From Ancylobacter polymorphus (GTDB lineage: Bacteria; Pseudomonadota; Alphaproteobacteria; Rhizobiales; Xanthobacteraceae), in contig NZ_JAUSUI010000010.1 in the NCBI RefSeq assembly GCF_030813495.1, forward strand, positions 1 through 64,000: a DNA stretch of 64,000 bases, read 5' to 3'. A model generated the notes under the pieces. That model did no database searches, was not told where the DNA came from, and was given only the letters and a program-made list of their open reading frames with translations. Position numbers and translations under genes: made by a program. Of the stretch, positions 51,823 to 60,029 are shown piece after piece. Position 1 is the stretch's first letter. The number at the start of each line of letters is the position of its first letter.

Positions 51823-54030
51823 ATGCTCCGCGCCCTCCATCGCTGGCCGGGCCTGCTGGCCCTCGCCCTCGTGACGCTGCTCGCGGTGAGCGGCGCGGCG
51901 CTGTCCGTCTTCCCGGCGGCGGAACGGATCGCCGCGCCGCAGGCGGAGGAGGCCATGAGCGTGGCCGACCTCGCCACGCGCATCCGGTCCGCCCATCCGG
52001 GAGTCGAGCAGATCAGGCGCGCGCCCTCCGGGCGCATCACCGCCTACTGGTTCGACGGCGGCACGCCGGGTTCCGCGGTCATCGACCCGGCGACCGGAGC
52101 CGGCGTGGCTTCGGCCGATCCCAACCCGCTCCAGCGCTGGCTCACCAATCTGCACCGCTCGCTGTTGCTGGACGATGCCGGCCGCATCGTCATGGCGGCG
52201 GGGGCCGCGGCGATGCTCGTCCTCGCCGTCTCCGGCCTTGCGCTGGTCGCGCGGCGCGTGGGCGGATGGCGACGCTGGCTGGCGCCGCTGCGCGGACCTC
52301 TGGCCGGGCGTGTCCATGTCGAGCTTGCGCGGGCCGCCGTGCTCGGCCTCCTGCTGACGTCGGCGACGGCGCTCTGGATGACGGCCTCGACCTTCGGCTT
52401 CCTTCCCGACGAGGGCCCCCCTCCGGAACTGCCTTCTGCGGTGAGCGGGAGGGTCGGCGCTCCGCTGGCCTCCATGCCGCGGCTCGCCGCGACGCCCGTC
52501 TCGAACCTGCACGAGCTGAGCTTCCCCTATCCCGACGACGCCACCGACGTCTTCACGCTCAAGACCGGCGACGGCGTCGGCTATCTCGACCAGGGCACCG
52601 GGGCGACGCTCGGCTGGGCGGAGCCGAGCGGCTGGGAGCGGATCTCGGAGACCGTCTACATGCTCCACACCGGGCAGGGCGCCCCGCTTCTCGGCCTGCT
52701 GCTCGGGCTCACGGCGCTCGGCGTCCCGGCGATGGGCGTCACGGGGCTCTCCATCTGGCTGGCGGGCCGCGCCGGTCGCCCCAGGATCCGCGACAACGCC
52801 GCGCCGGGCCGCGCGGAGACGATCATCCTCGTCGGCAGCGAAGGCGGCAGCAGCTGGGGATTCGCCGCGACGCTGCACGCGGCGCTGACCCGCGCCGGGC
52901 AGCGCGTCCATGCTGCGCCGATGTCGGCGTTCGACCCCGCCCGCTTTTCCGGGGCGCGGCGCTACCTCGTGCTGGCCGCGACCTATGGCGACGGCGACGC
53001 ACCCGCTTCGGCCAAGGGATTCCTCGACCGCCTGGACCGGCTTTCCGCCGTGCCGGCCGCGCCGGTGGCGGTGCTGGGCTTCGGCGACCGGAGCTTTCCG
53101 GCCTTCTGCGCCTATGCCAAGTCGGTCGCCGCCGCGGCGGAAACCAAGGGCTGGCGGCTCCTGCTGCCCTTCGAGACGGTGGACCGCCAGTCGCCGCAGG
53201 AATTCGCGCGCTGGGGCCGCGCGCTGGGCGAGGCGCTCGGCATCGCGCTGGAGCTCGACCACCAGCCCGTCCGGCCCGCGACGAGCACGCTCACCCTCAT
53301 CTCACGCCGCGACTATGGCCACGACGTCCAGGCTCCCACCGCCATCCTGCGCTTCGCGCTGCCGCGCCTCTGCCTATGGCAGCGCCTGACGGGGCAGGGA
53401 TTTGCCCGCTTCGAGGCCGGGGACCTCATCGGCATCGTGCCGGAGGGATCGCCCATGCCTCGCCTCTATTCGCTCGCCTCGGGCCGCCGGGACGGCTTCG
53501 TGGAGATCGTGGTGCGCAAGCATGTCGGCGGCCTCTGCTCGAGCGCGCTCACGACGCTGGAGCCCGGCGGGACGGTCGCCGCCTTCATCCGCCGCAATCC
53601 CGGCTTCCACGCGGCCCGCGACCGCACGCCCCTGATCCTGATCGGCGCCGGCACCGGAATCGGGCCGCTTGCCGGCTTCATCCGTGCGAACGCCTCGCGG
53701 CGCCCGATCCACCTGTTCTTCGGCATGCGGCATCCCGACAGCGACTTCCTCTATCGCGAGGAGCTGGAAGGCTGGGCGGCCGGGGGCCGGCTCCGCCATC
53801 TGTCCACGGCGGTCTCGCGCGGAACCCGGCCGCGCCATGTCCAGGATGCGCTCGTCGCCGACCAGCCCGAAATCGTCCGCGCGATCCGGGAAGGGGCGCG
53901 TGTCATGGTCTGCGGCGGGCGGCAGATGGCGGCAGGCGTCGCCGAGGCGATGACGCGGATATTGCAGCCGCTCGGCCTGTCTGCCGAAATCCTCAAGGCG
54001 GAGGGACGCTATGTCGAGGACGTCTACTGA
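51823..54030 (+). CDS. Membrane PepSY protein fused to flavodoxin and FAD/NADPH reductase
   Basis: A 735-residue fusion. Residues 1-320 are a PepSY-TM region: a first span LLALALVTLLAVSGAALSVF, periplasmic loop, and further spans including LLGLLLGLTALGVPAMGVTG. About 330-465 is a flavodoxin-like FMN domain (ILVGSEGGSSWGFAATLHAA, VLAATYGDGDAPASAKGFLD, VLGFGDRSFPAF). About 500-735 is a sulfite-reductase/P450-reductase-type FAD and NADPH module (PRLYSLASGRRDGFVEIVVR, LIGAGTGIGPLAGFI, MVCGGRQMAAGVAEAM). It would carry electrons from cytoplasmic NADPH through FAD and FMN to the membrane PepSY part and on to periplasmic acceptors. It overlaps apbE by 20 bases. Confidence 0.88.
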   Translation: MLRALHRWPGLLALALVTLLAVSGAALSVFPAAERIAAPQAEEAMSVADLATRIRSAHPGVEQIRRAPSGRITAYWFDGGTPGSAVIDPATGAGVASADPNPLQRWLTNLHRSLLLDDAGRIVMAAGAAAMLVLAVSGLALVARRVGGWRRWLAPLRGPLAGRVHVELARAAVLGLLLTSATALWMTASTFGFLPDEGPPPELPSAVSGRVGAPLASMPRLAATPVSNLHELSFPYPDDATDVFTLKTGDGVGYLDQGTGATLGWAEPSGWERISETVYMLHTGQGAPLLGLLLGLTALGVPAMGVTGLSIWLAGRAGRPRIRDNAAPGRAETIILVGSEGGSSWGFAATLHAALTRAGQRVHAAPMSAFDPARFSGARRYLVLAATYGDGDAPASAKGFLDRLDRLSAVPAAPVAVLGFGDRSFPAFCAYAKSVAAAAETKGWRLLLPFETVDRQSPQEFARWGRALGEALGIALELDHQPVRPATSTLTLISRRDYGHDVQAPTAILRFALPRLCLWQRLTGQGFARFEAGDLIGIVPEGSPMPRLYSLASGRRDGFVEIVVRKHVGGLCSSALTTLEPGGTVAAFIRRNPGFHAARDRTPLILIGAGTGIGPLAGFIRANASRRPIHLFFGMRHPDSDFLYREELEGWAAGGRLRHLSTAVSRGTRPRHVQDALVADQPEIVRAIREGARVMVCGGRQMAAGVAEAMTRILQPLGLSAEILKAEGRYVEDVY

Positions 54031-54985
54031 GCTCGCCCGGCACGCTCTCAACGGCCCGACGATGGGGACCCGCTGGTCCGCGCTCTTCCACGCTCCCGCC
54101 GGCTTCGACGCCGGGACCGTTCGGTCGGCCCTGCAGGCGGCGGTGGACGAGGTCGATGCGCAGATGTCGACATGGAAGCCCGACAGCGAGCTGATGCGCC
54201 TGAACGGGACTCCGGCGGGGCAATGGGTGAGCGTTCCGGCACGCCTTCTGGATGTGCTCCGGCTGGGGCTGGCGATCGGTCGCGCCTCCGGCGGCGCATT
54301 CGACATCGGCATGGGCGACGCGGTCATCGCGTGGGGCTTCGGCGCCGCGCAAGCGAGCCCGAACCGCATCCGCAGCGCAATAAAGGCCCGGCGCGTGCCC
54401 GCCCATGACGCGCTCGAAATCGATGGAACGAGGGTCCGCAAGCGCGTGCCGATCACGCTCGACCTCAACGGCATCGCCAAGGGATATGGCGTGGACCGTC
54501 TCGCCGGCGTGCTCGGCAGCTTCGGCATCCGCGACGGGCTCGTCGGCATCGACGGCGAGATGCGCGCCATGGGCCTGAGGCCCGACGGCGAGGCCTGGAC
54601 GGTCGCGGTGGAGCAGCCGGACCCTGAGCGTCGCGCCCCGCATTCGCTGCTGTCGCTGGAGGATTGCGCCGTCGCCACCTCCGGCGACTACCGCCACTGG
54701 ATCGACGTTCAGGGCCGGAACCTCTCCCACACCATGGACCCCGCCCGCGGCGCCCCGCTTGCGCAATCTCCGGCTTCGGTCACCGTGCTCGCGCCGACAT
54801 GCGCGGAAGCCGATGCCTGGGCGACCGCGCTGATGGTGCTCGGCGCCGACGACGGCGGGGAACTCGCCCGGCGGCTGGGGATCGATGCCCTGTTCCTGCT
54901 TCGCGGCGCCTGTGGCATCCGTTCCTGTGGGACCGGACGCCTGTTCGGGGACGTAACGATGGCGGTTCGGGCGTGGGGAGGTTGA
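54011..54985 (+). CDS. apbE: FAD:protein FMN transferase (ApbE)
   Basis: A 324-residue ApbE-type enzyme that attaches FMN from FAD to Thr or Ser in partner proteins. GPTMGTRWSALFHAP is the N-terminal motif, SGGAFDIGMGDAVIAWGFG follows, LDLNGIAKGYGVDRLAGVLG is the core flavin-binding signature, and DYRHWIDVQGRNLSHTMDPA is the metal and substrate region. No lipoprotein or Sec signal is evident, so it may act in the cytoplasm or be an unusual form; ApbE proteins are normally exported. It overlaps the flavoprotein gene and probably modifies the DUF2271 protein. Confidence 0.9.
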   Translation: MSRTSTELARHALNGPTMGTRWSALFHAPAGFDAGTVRSALQAAVDEVDAQMSTWKPDSELMRLNGTPAGQWVSVPARLLDVLRLGLAIGRASGGAFDIGMGDAVIAWGFGAAQASPNRIRSAIKARRVPAHDALEIDGTRVRKRVPITLDLNGIAKGYGVDRLAGVLGSFGIRDGLVGIDGEMRAMGLRPDGEAWTVAVEQPDPERRAPHSLLSLEDCAVATSGDYRHWIDVQGRNLSHTMDPARGAPLAQSPASVTVLAPTCAEADAWATALMVLGADDGGELARRLGIDALFLLRGACGIRSCGTGRLFGDVTMAVRAWGG

Positions 54986-54988
54986 ACG

Positions 54989-55237
54989 GTGGTGGAGCAT
55001 TCGAACGGGGACAGGCTGAAGATCGCTCTGCTGCTGGTGGGGCTCGGCGGCCTCGTGACCGGCCTCGTCCTCCATGTCGCGGGAAGGCCGGATCTCGCGC
55101 AGACTGTCTGGTTCGCGGGCGTCGTTCCTATCCTCGCCGCGCTGCTGGTGGAGATCCTGCGCAGCCTTGATACGTCGCCATCCGCATTGGCCCCTGCCGC
55201 CACGCAAACCAGCCTTCCAGGAGTGCATCCGAAATGA
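54989..55237 (+). CDS. Small membrane protein, resembles the N-terminus of a P1-type ATPase
   Basis: An 82-residue protein with two hydrophobic segments (LLLVGLGGLVTGLVLHVAGR and TVWFAGVVPILAALLVEILR). The pattern GRPDLAQTVWFAGVVPILAA followed by LLVEILRSL is what I remember from the first two spans of some heavy-metal translocating P-type ATPases, but the chain ends where the rest of such an ATPase should follow. It may be a truncated ATPase or a small protein in its own right. Starts with GTG, 3 bases after apbE; the stop overlaps the next ATG by 4 bases. Confidence 0.5.
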   Translation: MVEHSNGDRLKIALLLVGLGGLVTGLVLHVAGRPDLAQTVWFAGVVPILAALLVEILRSLDTSPSALAPAATQTSLPGVHPK

Positions 55238-55935
55238 GCCGTCTTTCGCATTCGGAAATCCATATGATCCACCGGATCGGCTGGCTCCGCGCCGCGGTGC
55301 TCGGTGCCAATGATGGGATCGTCTCGACGTCAAGCCTCGTCGTCGGCGTGGCGGCGGCCGGATCGGGATCGACCGAGATCCTGATCGCGGGACTGGCCGG
55401 CCTCGTGGCGGGTGCGATGTCGATGGCCGCCGGTGAATATGTCTCGGTCAGCTCCCAGACGGACGCCGAGAACGCCGACCTCGCCCGCGAGAGACGCGAG
55501 CTTGCCGAGATACCCGATGCGGAGCTGGAGGAACTGACGCAGATCTACGTCGACAGGGGGCTCGACCGCACGCTGGCGGAACAGGTCGCCGCGCAGCTGA
55601 CGGAACGCGACGCCTTAGGAGCCCATGCGCGTGACGAACTCGGCATCTCCGAGACCGTCGCCGCCCGCCCGGTACAGGCGGCCATCATCTCGGCGCTCAC
55701 CTTTGCGGCGGGAGCGGTCGTGCCGGTGCTCGTCGCCCTGGTGTCGCCCGCCGAAAGGACAAGCGTCCTGGTCGCGGCCTCGACGCTCGTGGCGCTGGCC
55801 ATCCTGGGCGGCCTCGGCGCCACCGCCGGAGGAGCCGGCGTGGTGCGCGGGGCCCTTCGCGTCACCTTCTGGGGTGCGCTCGCCATGGGCGTGACCGCCG
55901 CGGTCGGGATGATCTTCGGGGTTCAGGCCGGATAG
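55234..55935 (+). CDS. VIT/CCC1-family Fe2+/Mn2+ transporter
   Basis: A 233-residue member of the vacuolar iron transporter family. WLRAAVLGANDGIVSTSSLV and VVGVAAAGS form the first span region, GAMSMAAGEYVSVSSQTDAE the second, then a cytoplasmic helical domain rich in Glu (ERRELAEIPDAELEELTQIY) that binds metal, and three C-terminal spans. Eukaryotic relatives store iron and manganese; bacterial ones are thought to export or handle these metals. It overlaps the previous gene by 4 bases, so it belongs to the apbE-containing transcript. Confidence 0.88.
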   Translation: MSRLSHSEIHMIHRIGWLRAAVLGANDGIVSTSSLVVGVAAAGSGSTEILIAGLAGLVAGAMSMAAGEYVSVSSQTDAENADLARERRELAEIPDAELEELTQIYVDRGLDRTLAEQVAAQLTERDALGAHARDELGISETVAARPVQAAIISALTFAAGAVVPVLVALVSPAERTSVLVAASTLVALAILGGLGATAGGAGVVRGALRVTFWGALAMGVTAAVGMIFGVQAG

Positions 55936-56055
55936 CGAGCCTTCCGTCCACGACCTCGTCCCTCTCGCATGGTCGCCTCCGCCTTGAGGCCGCTCAATGC
56001 GGCAGGCAGGCGCCGGATGTCTGTTTCGCGAGCCTACCCGAGGAAAGTCGAAGAC

Positions 56056-57411
56056 ATGCGACACATCAAGCTGGCGCTTTTGGCCATCCTCGTCCTCATC
56101 TCCGTGCTGTGGATCGCGGCAGAGCCGGAGGTGTTCCGGTCGAGCGGCTTCTTCGCGGCGCGAGCGGCCGCCGTGCAATATACCGGCGCCCTCGCGATCA
56201 CGGCCATGAGCGTGGCGATGCTGCTCGCGCTGCGCCCGCGCTGGCCCGAACGCTGGATGGGCGGGCTCGACAAGATGTACCGCCTCCACAAATGGCTCGG
56301 CATCACCGCGCTCGTCGTCGCCATCGTCCATTGGCTGTGGGCGCAGGGGCCGAAATGGGCGGTGGGCTGGGGTCTTCTGGAACGGCCGGTACGCGGCGGC
56401 CCCCGCCCGGTCCCCGCCAACCCGGTGGAAGCCCTGTTCTCGAGCCTGCGCGGCACTGCCGAGGGCATCGGCGAATGGGCCTTCTATGCCGCCGTGGTGC
56501 TGATCGCGCTGGCGCTGATCCGCGCCTTTCCCTACCGCTGGTTCTACAAGACCCACCGCCTGCTGGCCCTCGCCTATCTGGTGCTGGCGTTCCACGCGGC
56601 GGTGCTGCTGGATTTCGCCGACTGGATGACGCCGCTCGGCGTGGCGACGGCCCTGCTCCTGGCCGGCGGCGCCTATGCGGCCGGGATCGTGCTGCTGCGC
56701 CGCGTGGGCGCCGGGCGACAAGTGACGGGGCGGATCGCCGAGTTCAAATACTATCCGGGCGTGAAGGCGCTCGAAACCATCATCGATGTGCCCAGGGGCT
56801 GGCCAGGGCATCGGGCGGGCCAGTTCGCCTTCGCCATGTCGGACGCGTCCGAAGGCGCGCATCCCTACACCATCGCCTCCGGCTGGCACCCTGACCATCC
56901 GCGGATCGCCTTCATCACCAAGGAGCTGGGCGACCACACCGGCCGACTGCGCGAGAAGCTGCGCGCCGGCCAGGAGGTGCGGGTGGAAGGACCCTATGGC
57001 TGCTTCACCTTCGACGACGCTTGCCGCCGCCAGATCTGGATCGGCGGCGGCATCGGCATCACGCCGTTCATCGCCCGGATGAAGCACATGGCCCTGCGCG
57101 GCGACGCGCCCGACTGGCCGGAAGGCCAGACGGCGGACCTGTTCCATACCACCACCGATGTGGACGAGGTCGCGCTGGCGAAGCTCGCGCATGACGCGCG
57201 GGCCGCCGATGTGCGCCTGCATCTCCTGATCAGCGCCCGCGATGGCCGGCTCACCGGCGCCCGCATCCGGGAGGAGGTGCCGGACTGGCGCGAGGCGAGC
57301 ATCTGGTTCTGCGGTCCCGCCGGCTTCGGGGCCGCGCTGCGGCGGGACTTCGCCGCCCAGGGCTTTCCGGTCGAGGAGCGCTTCCATCAGGAACTGTTCG
57401 ACATGCGGTGA
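56056..57411 (+). CDS. Ferric-reductase-like transmembrane flavocytochrome
   Basis: A 451-residue FRE/NOX-type membrane oxidoreductase. A signal-like first span is followed by a ferric-reductase domain with heme-ligand His candidates in KMYRLHKWLG, VAIVHWLWAQ, YKTHRLLALAYL and AFHAAVLL (about residues 75-190). Then comes an FAD domain with HPYTIAS and an NAD(P) domain with IWIGGGIGITPFIARMKHMA and the end WFCGPAGFGAALRRDF. Start at the ATG of MRHIKLALL. It moves electrons from NAD(P)H across the membrane, probably for metal reduction. It lies about 120 bases after the VIT gene in the same direction. Confidence 0.87.
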   Translation: MRHIKLALLAILVLISVLWIAAEPEVFRSSGFFAARAAAVQYTGALAITAMSVAMLLALRPRWPERWMGGLDKMYRLHKWLGITALVVAIVHWLWAQGPKWAVGWGLLERPVRGGPRPVPANPVEALFSSLRGTAEGIGEWAFYAAVVLIALALIRAFPYRWFYKTHRLLALAYLVLAFHAAVLLDFADWMTPLGVATALLLAGGAYAAGIVLLRRVGAGRQVTGRIAEFKYYPGVKALETIIDVPRGWPGHRAGQFAFAMSDASEGAHPYTIASGWHPDHPRIAFITKELGDHTGRLREKLRAGQEVRVEGPYGCFTFDDACRRQIWIGGGIGITPFIARMKHMALRGDAPDWPEGQTADLFHTTTDVDEVALAKLAHDARAADVRLHLLISARDGRLTGARIREEVPDWREASIWFCGPAGFGAALRRDFAAQGFPVEERFHQELFDMR

Positions 57412-57903
57412 ACGACCGGTTCTCAGTGACTGGTAACGTCCGCAAATGGCGCATCGCCCTCGGGCCTGACAGGGAATGACCCAACTCGGTCATCTGTCAC
57501 GTTCGAGTCTGCCCCTCGGCGGCAACTGGCGGGCCGCGCAGGGCAGCGATGAGAACTACGTGTCCTGCGAGCTTTCGCGCGTTCTCGCGGATCACAGATC
57601 TCGTCGCCCGTCGATTTTGTTTGGGTGCCACTCCTCTGACCTGCGAAAATGGGAATAGTCCCCCGCAGTACCGTTCCCAGTCCATGGACGATGTTGTGGC
57701 GCGAGCGACGGCCGATCCGAATTCAATTTCAACGAGGCCTCCGGCGCTTGATCTCAGTCAAGGCACCGATCTGACGCTTCGATAATATCGGGAACAAAAG
57801 ATTGCGGAGGCGGATATCTCGGCAGCGCCATCCGCACCCCCGAGGATGAAGGCAGGGCGCTCGGCGCTCATTCACGGATCGGTTGAAGAGGCAGAAGCGG
57901 GGC
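57412..57903. other. Intergenic stretch before the copper gene set, nothing recognised
   Basis: About 490 bases with several short frames on both strands, none with homology I can see. AT-richer parts (57600-57660 and 57720-57800, with CTTCGATAATATCGG) may hold the promoter of the copper genes. No repeat or RNA gene was recognised. Confidence 0.45.
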
Positions 57904-58305
57904 ATGGTCCTTCGTCGGCATCTCGCCCAATGGCTCAAGGGATTGCTGGCCACCTTGGTCGCGATCGCCTTTGTCCTTGCGCCGATTGCCAGCGCGCAAA
58001 CCGAATCCTGCCATGGCCTGCTGCCTCATCACCAGGATCACGACGGCTCTCGCCATGTCGCCGCGATCGAACAATCCATCGCGGCTTCCCTGCACCAGCA
58101 AGGTGATGTGGCCCCGGAGCACAGGCCCGCAGGTTCCAAGACTTGCTGCGCCAGCTCCTGCAGCGCGTGCCAGGTGGTTCTTGCCAGGGAAACCGTCGCG
58201 ATCACGCACGGCCTGATGACCCATTCCGGCTTTGAATGGATCGATGAGGCCGGCGCGGGTGTCGCTGTCGCACCCATCCTCGGTCCTCCCCGTCTCCCGG
58301 TCTGA
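57904..58305 (+). CDS. Small exported Cys/His-containing protein of the copper gene set
   Basis: About 133 residues: a hydrophobic signal (WLKGLLATLVAIAFVLAPIA to about ASAQ), a His-rich stretch CHGLLPHHQDHDG, and SKTCCASSCSACQV with four Cys, then a hydrophobic tail ending LGPPRLPV. The layout recalls small DUF2946-like proteins found before multicopper oxidase genes in copper resistance operons, but I cannot assign it firmly. A TTG 21 bases upstream is an alternative start. The Cys and His suggest a periplasmic metal-binding role. Confidence 0.6.
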   Translation: MVLRRHLAQWLKGLLATLVAIAFVLAPIASAQTESCHGLLPHHQDHDGSRHVAAIEQSIAASLHQQGDVAPEHRPAGSKTCCASSCSACQVVLARETVAITHGLMTHSGFEWIDEAGAGVAVAPILGPPRLPV

Positions 58306-58307
58306 GC

Positions 58308-58335
58308 GATCCGTCGCGCCGAAGGCGCGCGGATC
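58308..58335 (+). terminator. GC-rich hairpin between small protein and multicopper oxidase genes
   Basis: GATCCGTCGCGCC and GGCGCGCGGATC pair over a GAA loop with one bulged base. No T run follows, so it may be an attenuator or an mRNA-stability hairpin and not a true terminator. Confidence 0.35.
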
Positions 58336-58403
58336 ATGGGGCACGCCCGGCGCGCCCTGACCGATTCATCGGCATTGCCGATCGGGACACAAGGACTGAA
58401 GCC

Positions 58404-59909
58404 ATGAACCGTCGTGATTTTCTTCACGGCCTGATGACCGGCGCCGCGGCGCTCGGCACATCGGCCGCCGCTTTTCCAATCCGCTCATGGGCGCAAGCCG
58501 GCGCCCCGGACCGCTCCATGGAGCCGCTGGCACTGCCCCGGCGTCTCGCCATCGTCCATCGCACGATCGAGGTCAGTGGCAAGGCTGCGCGCGTGTTCGG
58601 CCTGACCCAGCCGGACGGGACGCCGGGCCTGACGCTCGACGCCGGCAGCAGCTTCGATGTCGCGCTCACCAACGAGATCGACGAGCCGACCCTGATCCAC
58701 TGGCACGGCCTGACGCCGCCTTGGGCGATGGATGGCGTGCCGGACAATCCGGCGGCGCTTCTGCGCCCTTCCGAAGTGCGCCGCTACAGCTTCCCGGTTG
58801 GAGCCGGCGGCACGCACTGGATGCACGCCCATACGCTGCAGGAGCAGAATCTGCTCGCCGCCCCGATGATCGTGCGGACGGCGGAGGAGATGCGGCTCGA
58901 CGAGCAGGAGGTTGTGATCCTGCTGCACGACTTCTCCTTCACGCCCGCGGAGGAACTGCTGGCCAGCCTCAAGGCGGGCACTTCCTCGACCGGCGGGATG
59001 CTGATGGACCATGGCGCCATGGGCCACGGCGAGGTGATGCCAGCGATGGGCATGCAGCAAACGATGCAGGGTGGCATGCCCGGCGCGTCGATGCCCGGCG
59101 GCGCCATGGCCGGGATGGATCTCAACGACATCGACTACGATGCCTACCTCGCCAACGACCGCACGCTCGACGATCCTCAGGTCGTGACGGTCGAGAAAAG
59201 CGGCCGCGTGCGTCTGCGCCTCATCAATGGCGCGACCGCCACGGCCTTCACCATCGATACCGGGAGCCTCTCCGGCCAGCTGGTCGCGGTTGACGGCCGG
59301 CTGGTGCAGCCGCTCGGGGGCCGATCATTCCCGATCAGCATGGGCCAGCGGCTGGATATCCGCCTGACGCTGCCTGCGGCGGGCGGCGCGCATCCCATCC
59401 TTGCACTGCGTGAAGGCGGTTCGGAGCGGACCGGCATCATCCTCGCCTCCGCCGGAGCGCGTATCGGCAAGGTCGCCACGGTCGGCGAGCAGAAGGGACC
59501 GGTCGTCGGGCTCGATCTGGAGCCGCGGCTGCGCGCCGTCGCTCCGCTAGCGGAGCGCAACGCCGCCCGCCGCTTCGCGCTTGTGCTGAGCGGAAACATG
59601 GCCGGCTACAGCTGGGGGATCGGCGGCGCCGATGCTCTGGCCGTGAAGCGTGGCGAGCGCATCGAGATGCTTCTGCGGAACATGTCGATGATGGCGCATC
59701 CGATGCACCTGCACGGCCATCATTTTCAGGTCGTCGACATCAACGGGACCAGGCTCGCCGGCGCCGTGCGCGACACGGTCGTGGTGCCGCCGATGGCAGC
59801 CGTGACCATTGCCTTCGACGCCGACAATCCCGGGCGCTGGCCGCTGCACTGCCACCACCTCTACCACATGGCGACCGGCATGATGGCCTTCGTCGGCTAC
59901 GCGTCCTGA
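58404..59909 (+). CDS. Multicopper oxidase, Tat-exported (copper-tolerance type)
   Basis: A 501-residue three-cupredoxin multicopper oxidase. The N-terminus MNRRDFLHGLMTGAAALGTS is a Tat signal. Copper ligands are seen in IHWHGLTPP, GTHWMHAHTLQEQ, MAHPMHLHGHHFQVV and WPLHCHHLYHMATGMM, the four type 2/3 segments and the type 1 site. A Met/Gly/His-rich insert HGAMGHGEVMPAMGMQQTMQ with more Met behind it (about residues 195-235) resembles the methionine-rich segments of CueO/CopA that take up Cu(I). It would oxidise Cu(I) in the periplasm. Confidence 0.9.
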   Translation: MNRRDFLHGLMTGAAALGTSAAAFPIRSWAQAGAPDRSMEPLALPRRLAIVHRTIEVSGKAARVFGLTQPDGTPGLTLDAGSSFDVALTNEIDEPTLIHWHGLTPPWAMDGVPDNPAALLRPSEVRRYSFPVGAGGTHWMHAHTLQEQNLLAAPMIVRTAEEMRLDEQEVVILLHDFSFTPAEELLASLKAGTSSTGGMLMDHGAMGHGEVMPAMGMQQTMQGGMPGASMPGGAMAGMDLNDIDYDAYLANDRTLDDPQVVTVEKSGRVRLRLINGATATAFTIDTGSLSGQLVAVDGRLVQPLGGRSFPISMGQRLDIRLTLPAAGGAHPILALREGGSERTGIILASAGARIGKVATVGEQKGPVVGLDLEPRLRAVAPLAERNAARRFALVLSGNMAGYSWGIGGADALAVKRGERIEMLLRNMSMMAHPMHLHGHHFQVVDINGTRLAGAVRDTVVVPPMAAVTIAFDADNPGRWPLHCHHLYHMATGMMAFVGYAS

Positions 59910-60029
59910 CCACGGGTTGACGCCCAGCACGAGCCCCCCGGCTAGCCGATAGCGCCCGTTCAAGGGCGATCAACGCCATTCCAGACGAGAGAGCGGTTCC
60001 GGCCGCGTCATGAGAGGAGCAGCCATATC

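Noticed and set aside
51313-53262. A 649-codon open frame on the minus strand
   Set aside because: It is opposite the DUF2271 and PepSY-flavoprotein genes, is low in complexity and Arg-rich, and arises from high GC at third codon positions. The plus-strand proteins have clear domains.
51510-54194. An 894-codon plus-strand frame
   Set aside because: It overlaps the flavoprotein gene in another frame and is Arg/Ala/Gly-rich with no recognisable domain. It is a GC-rich shadow frame.
57412-57903. tRNA or small RNA gene in the largest gap of the metal region
   Set aside because: No cloverleaf, no T-run hairpin and no conserved RNA motif could be seen by eye.
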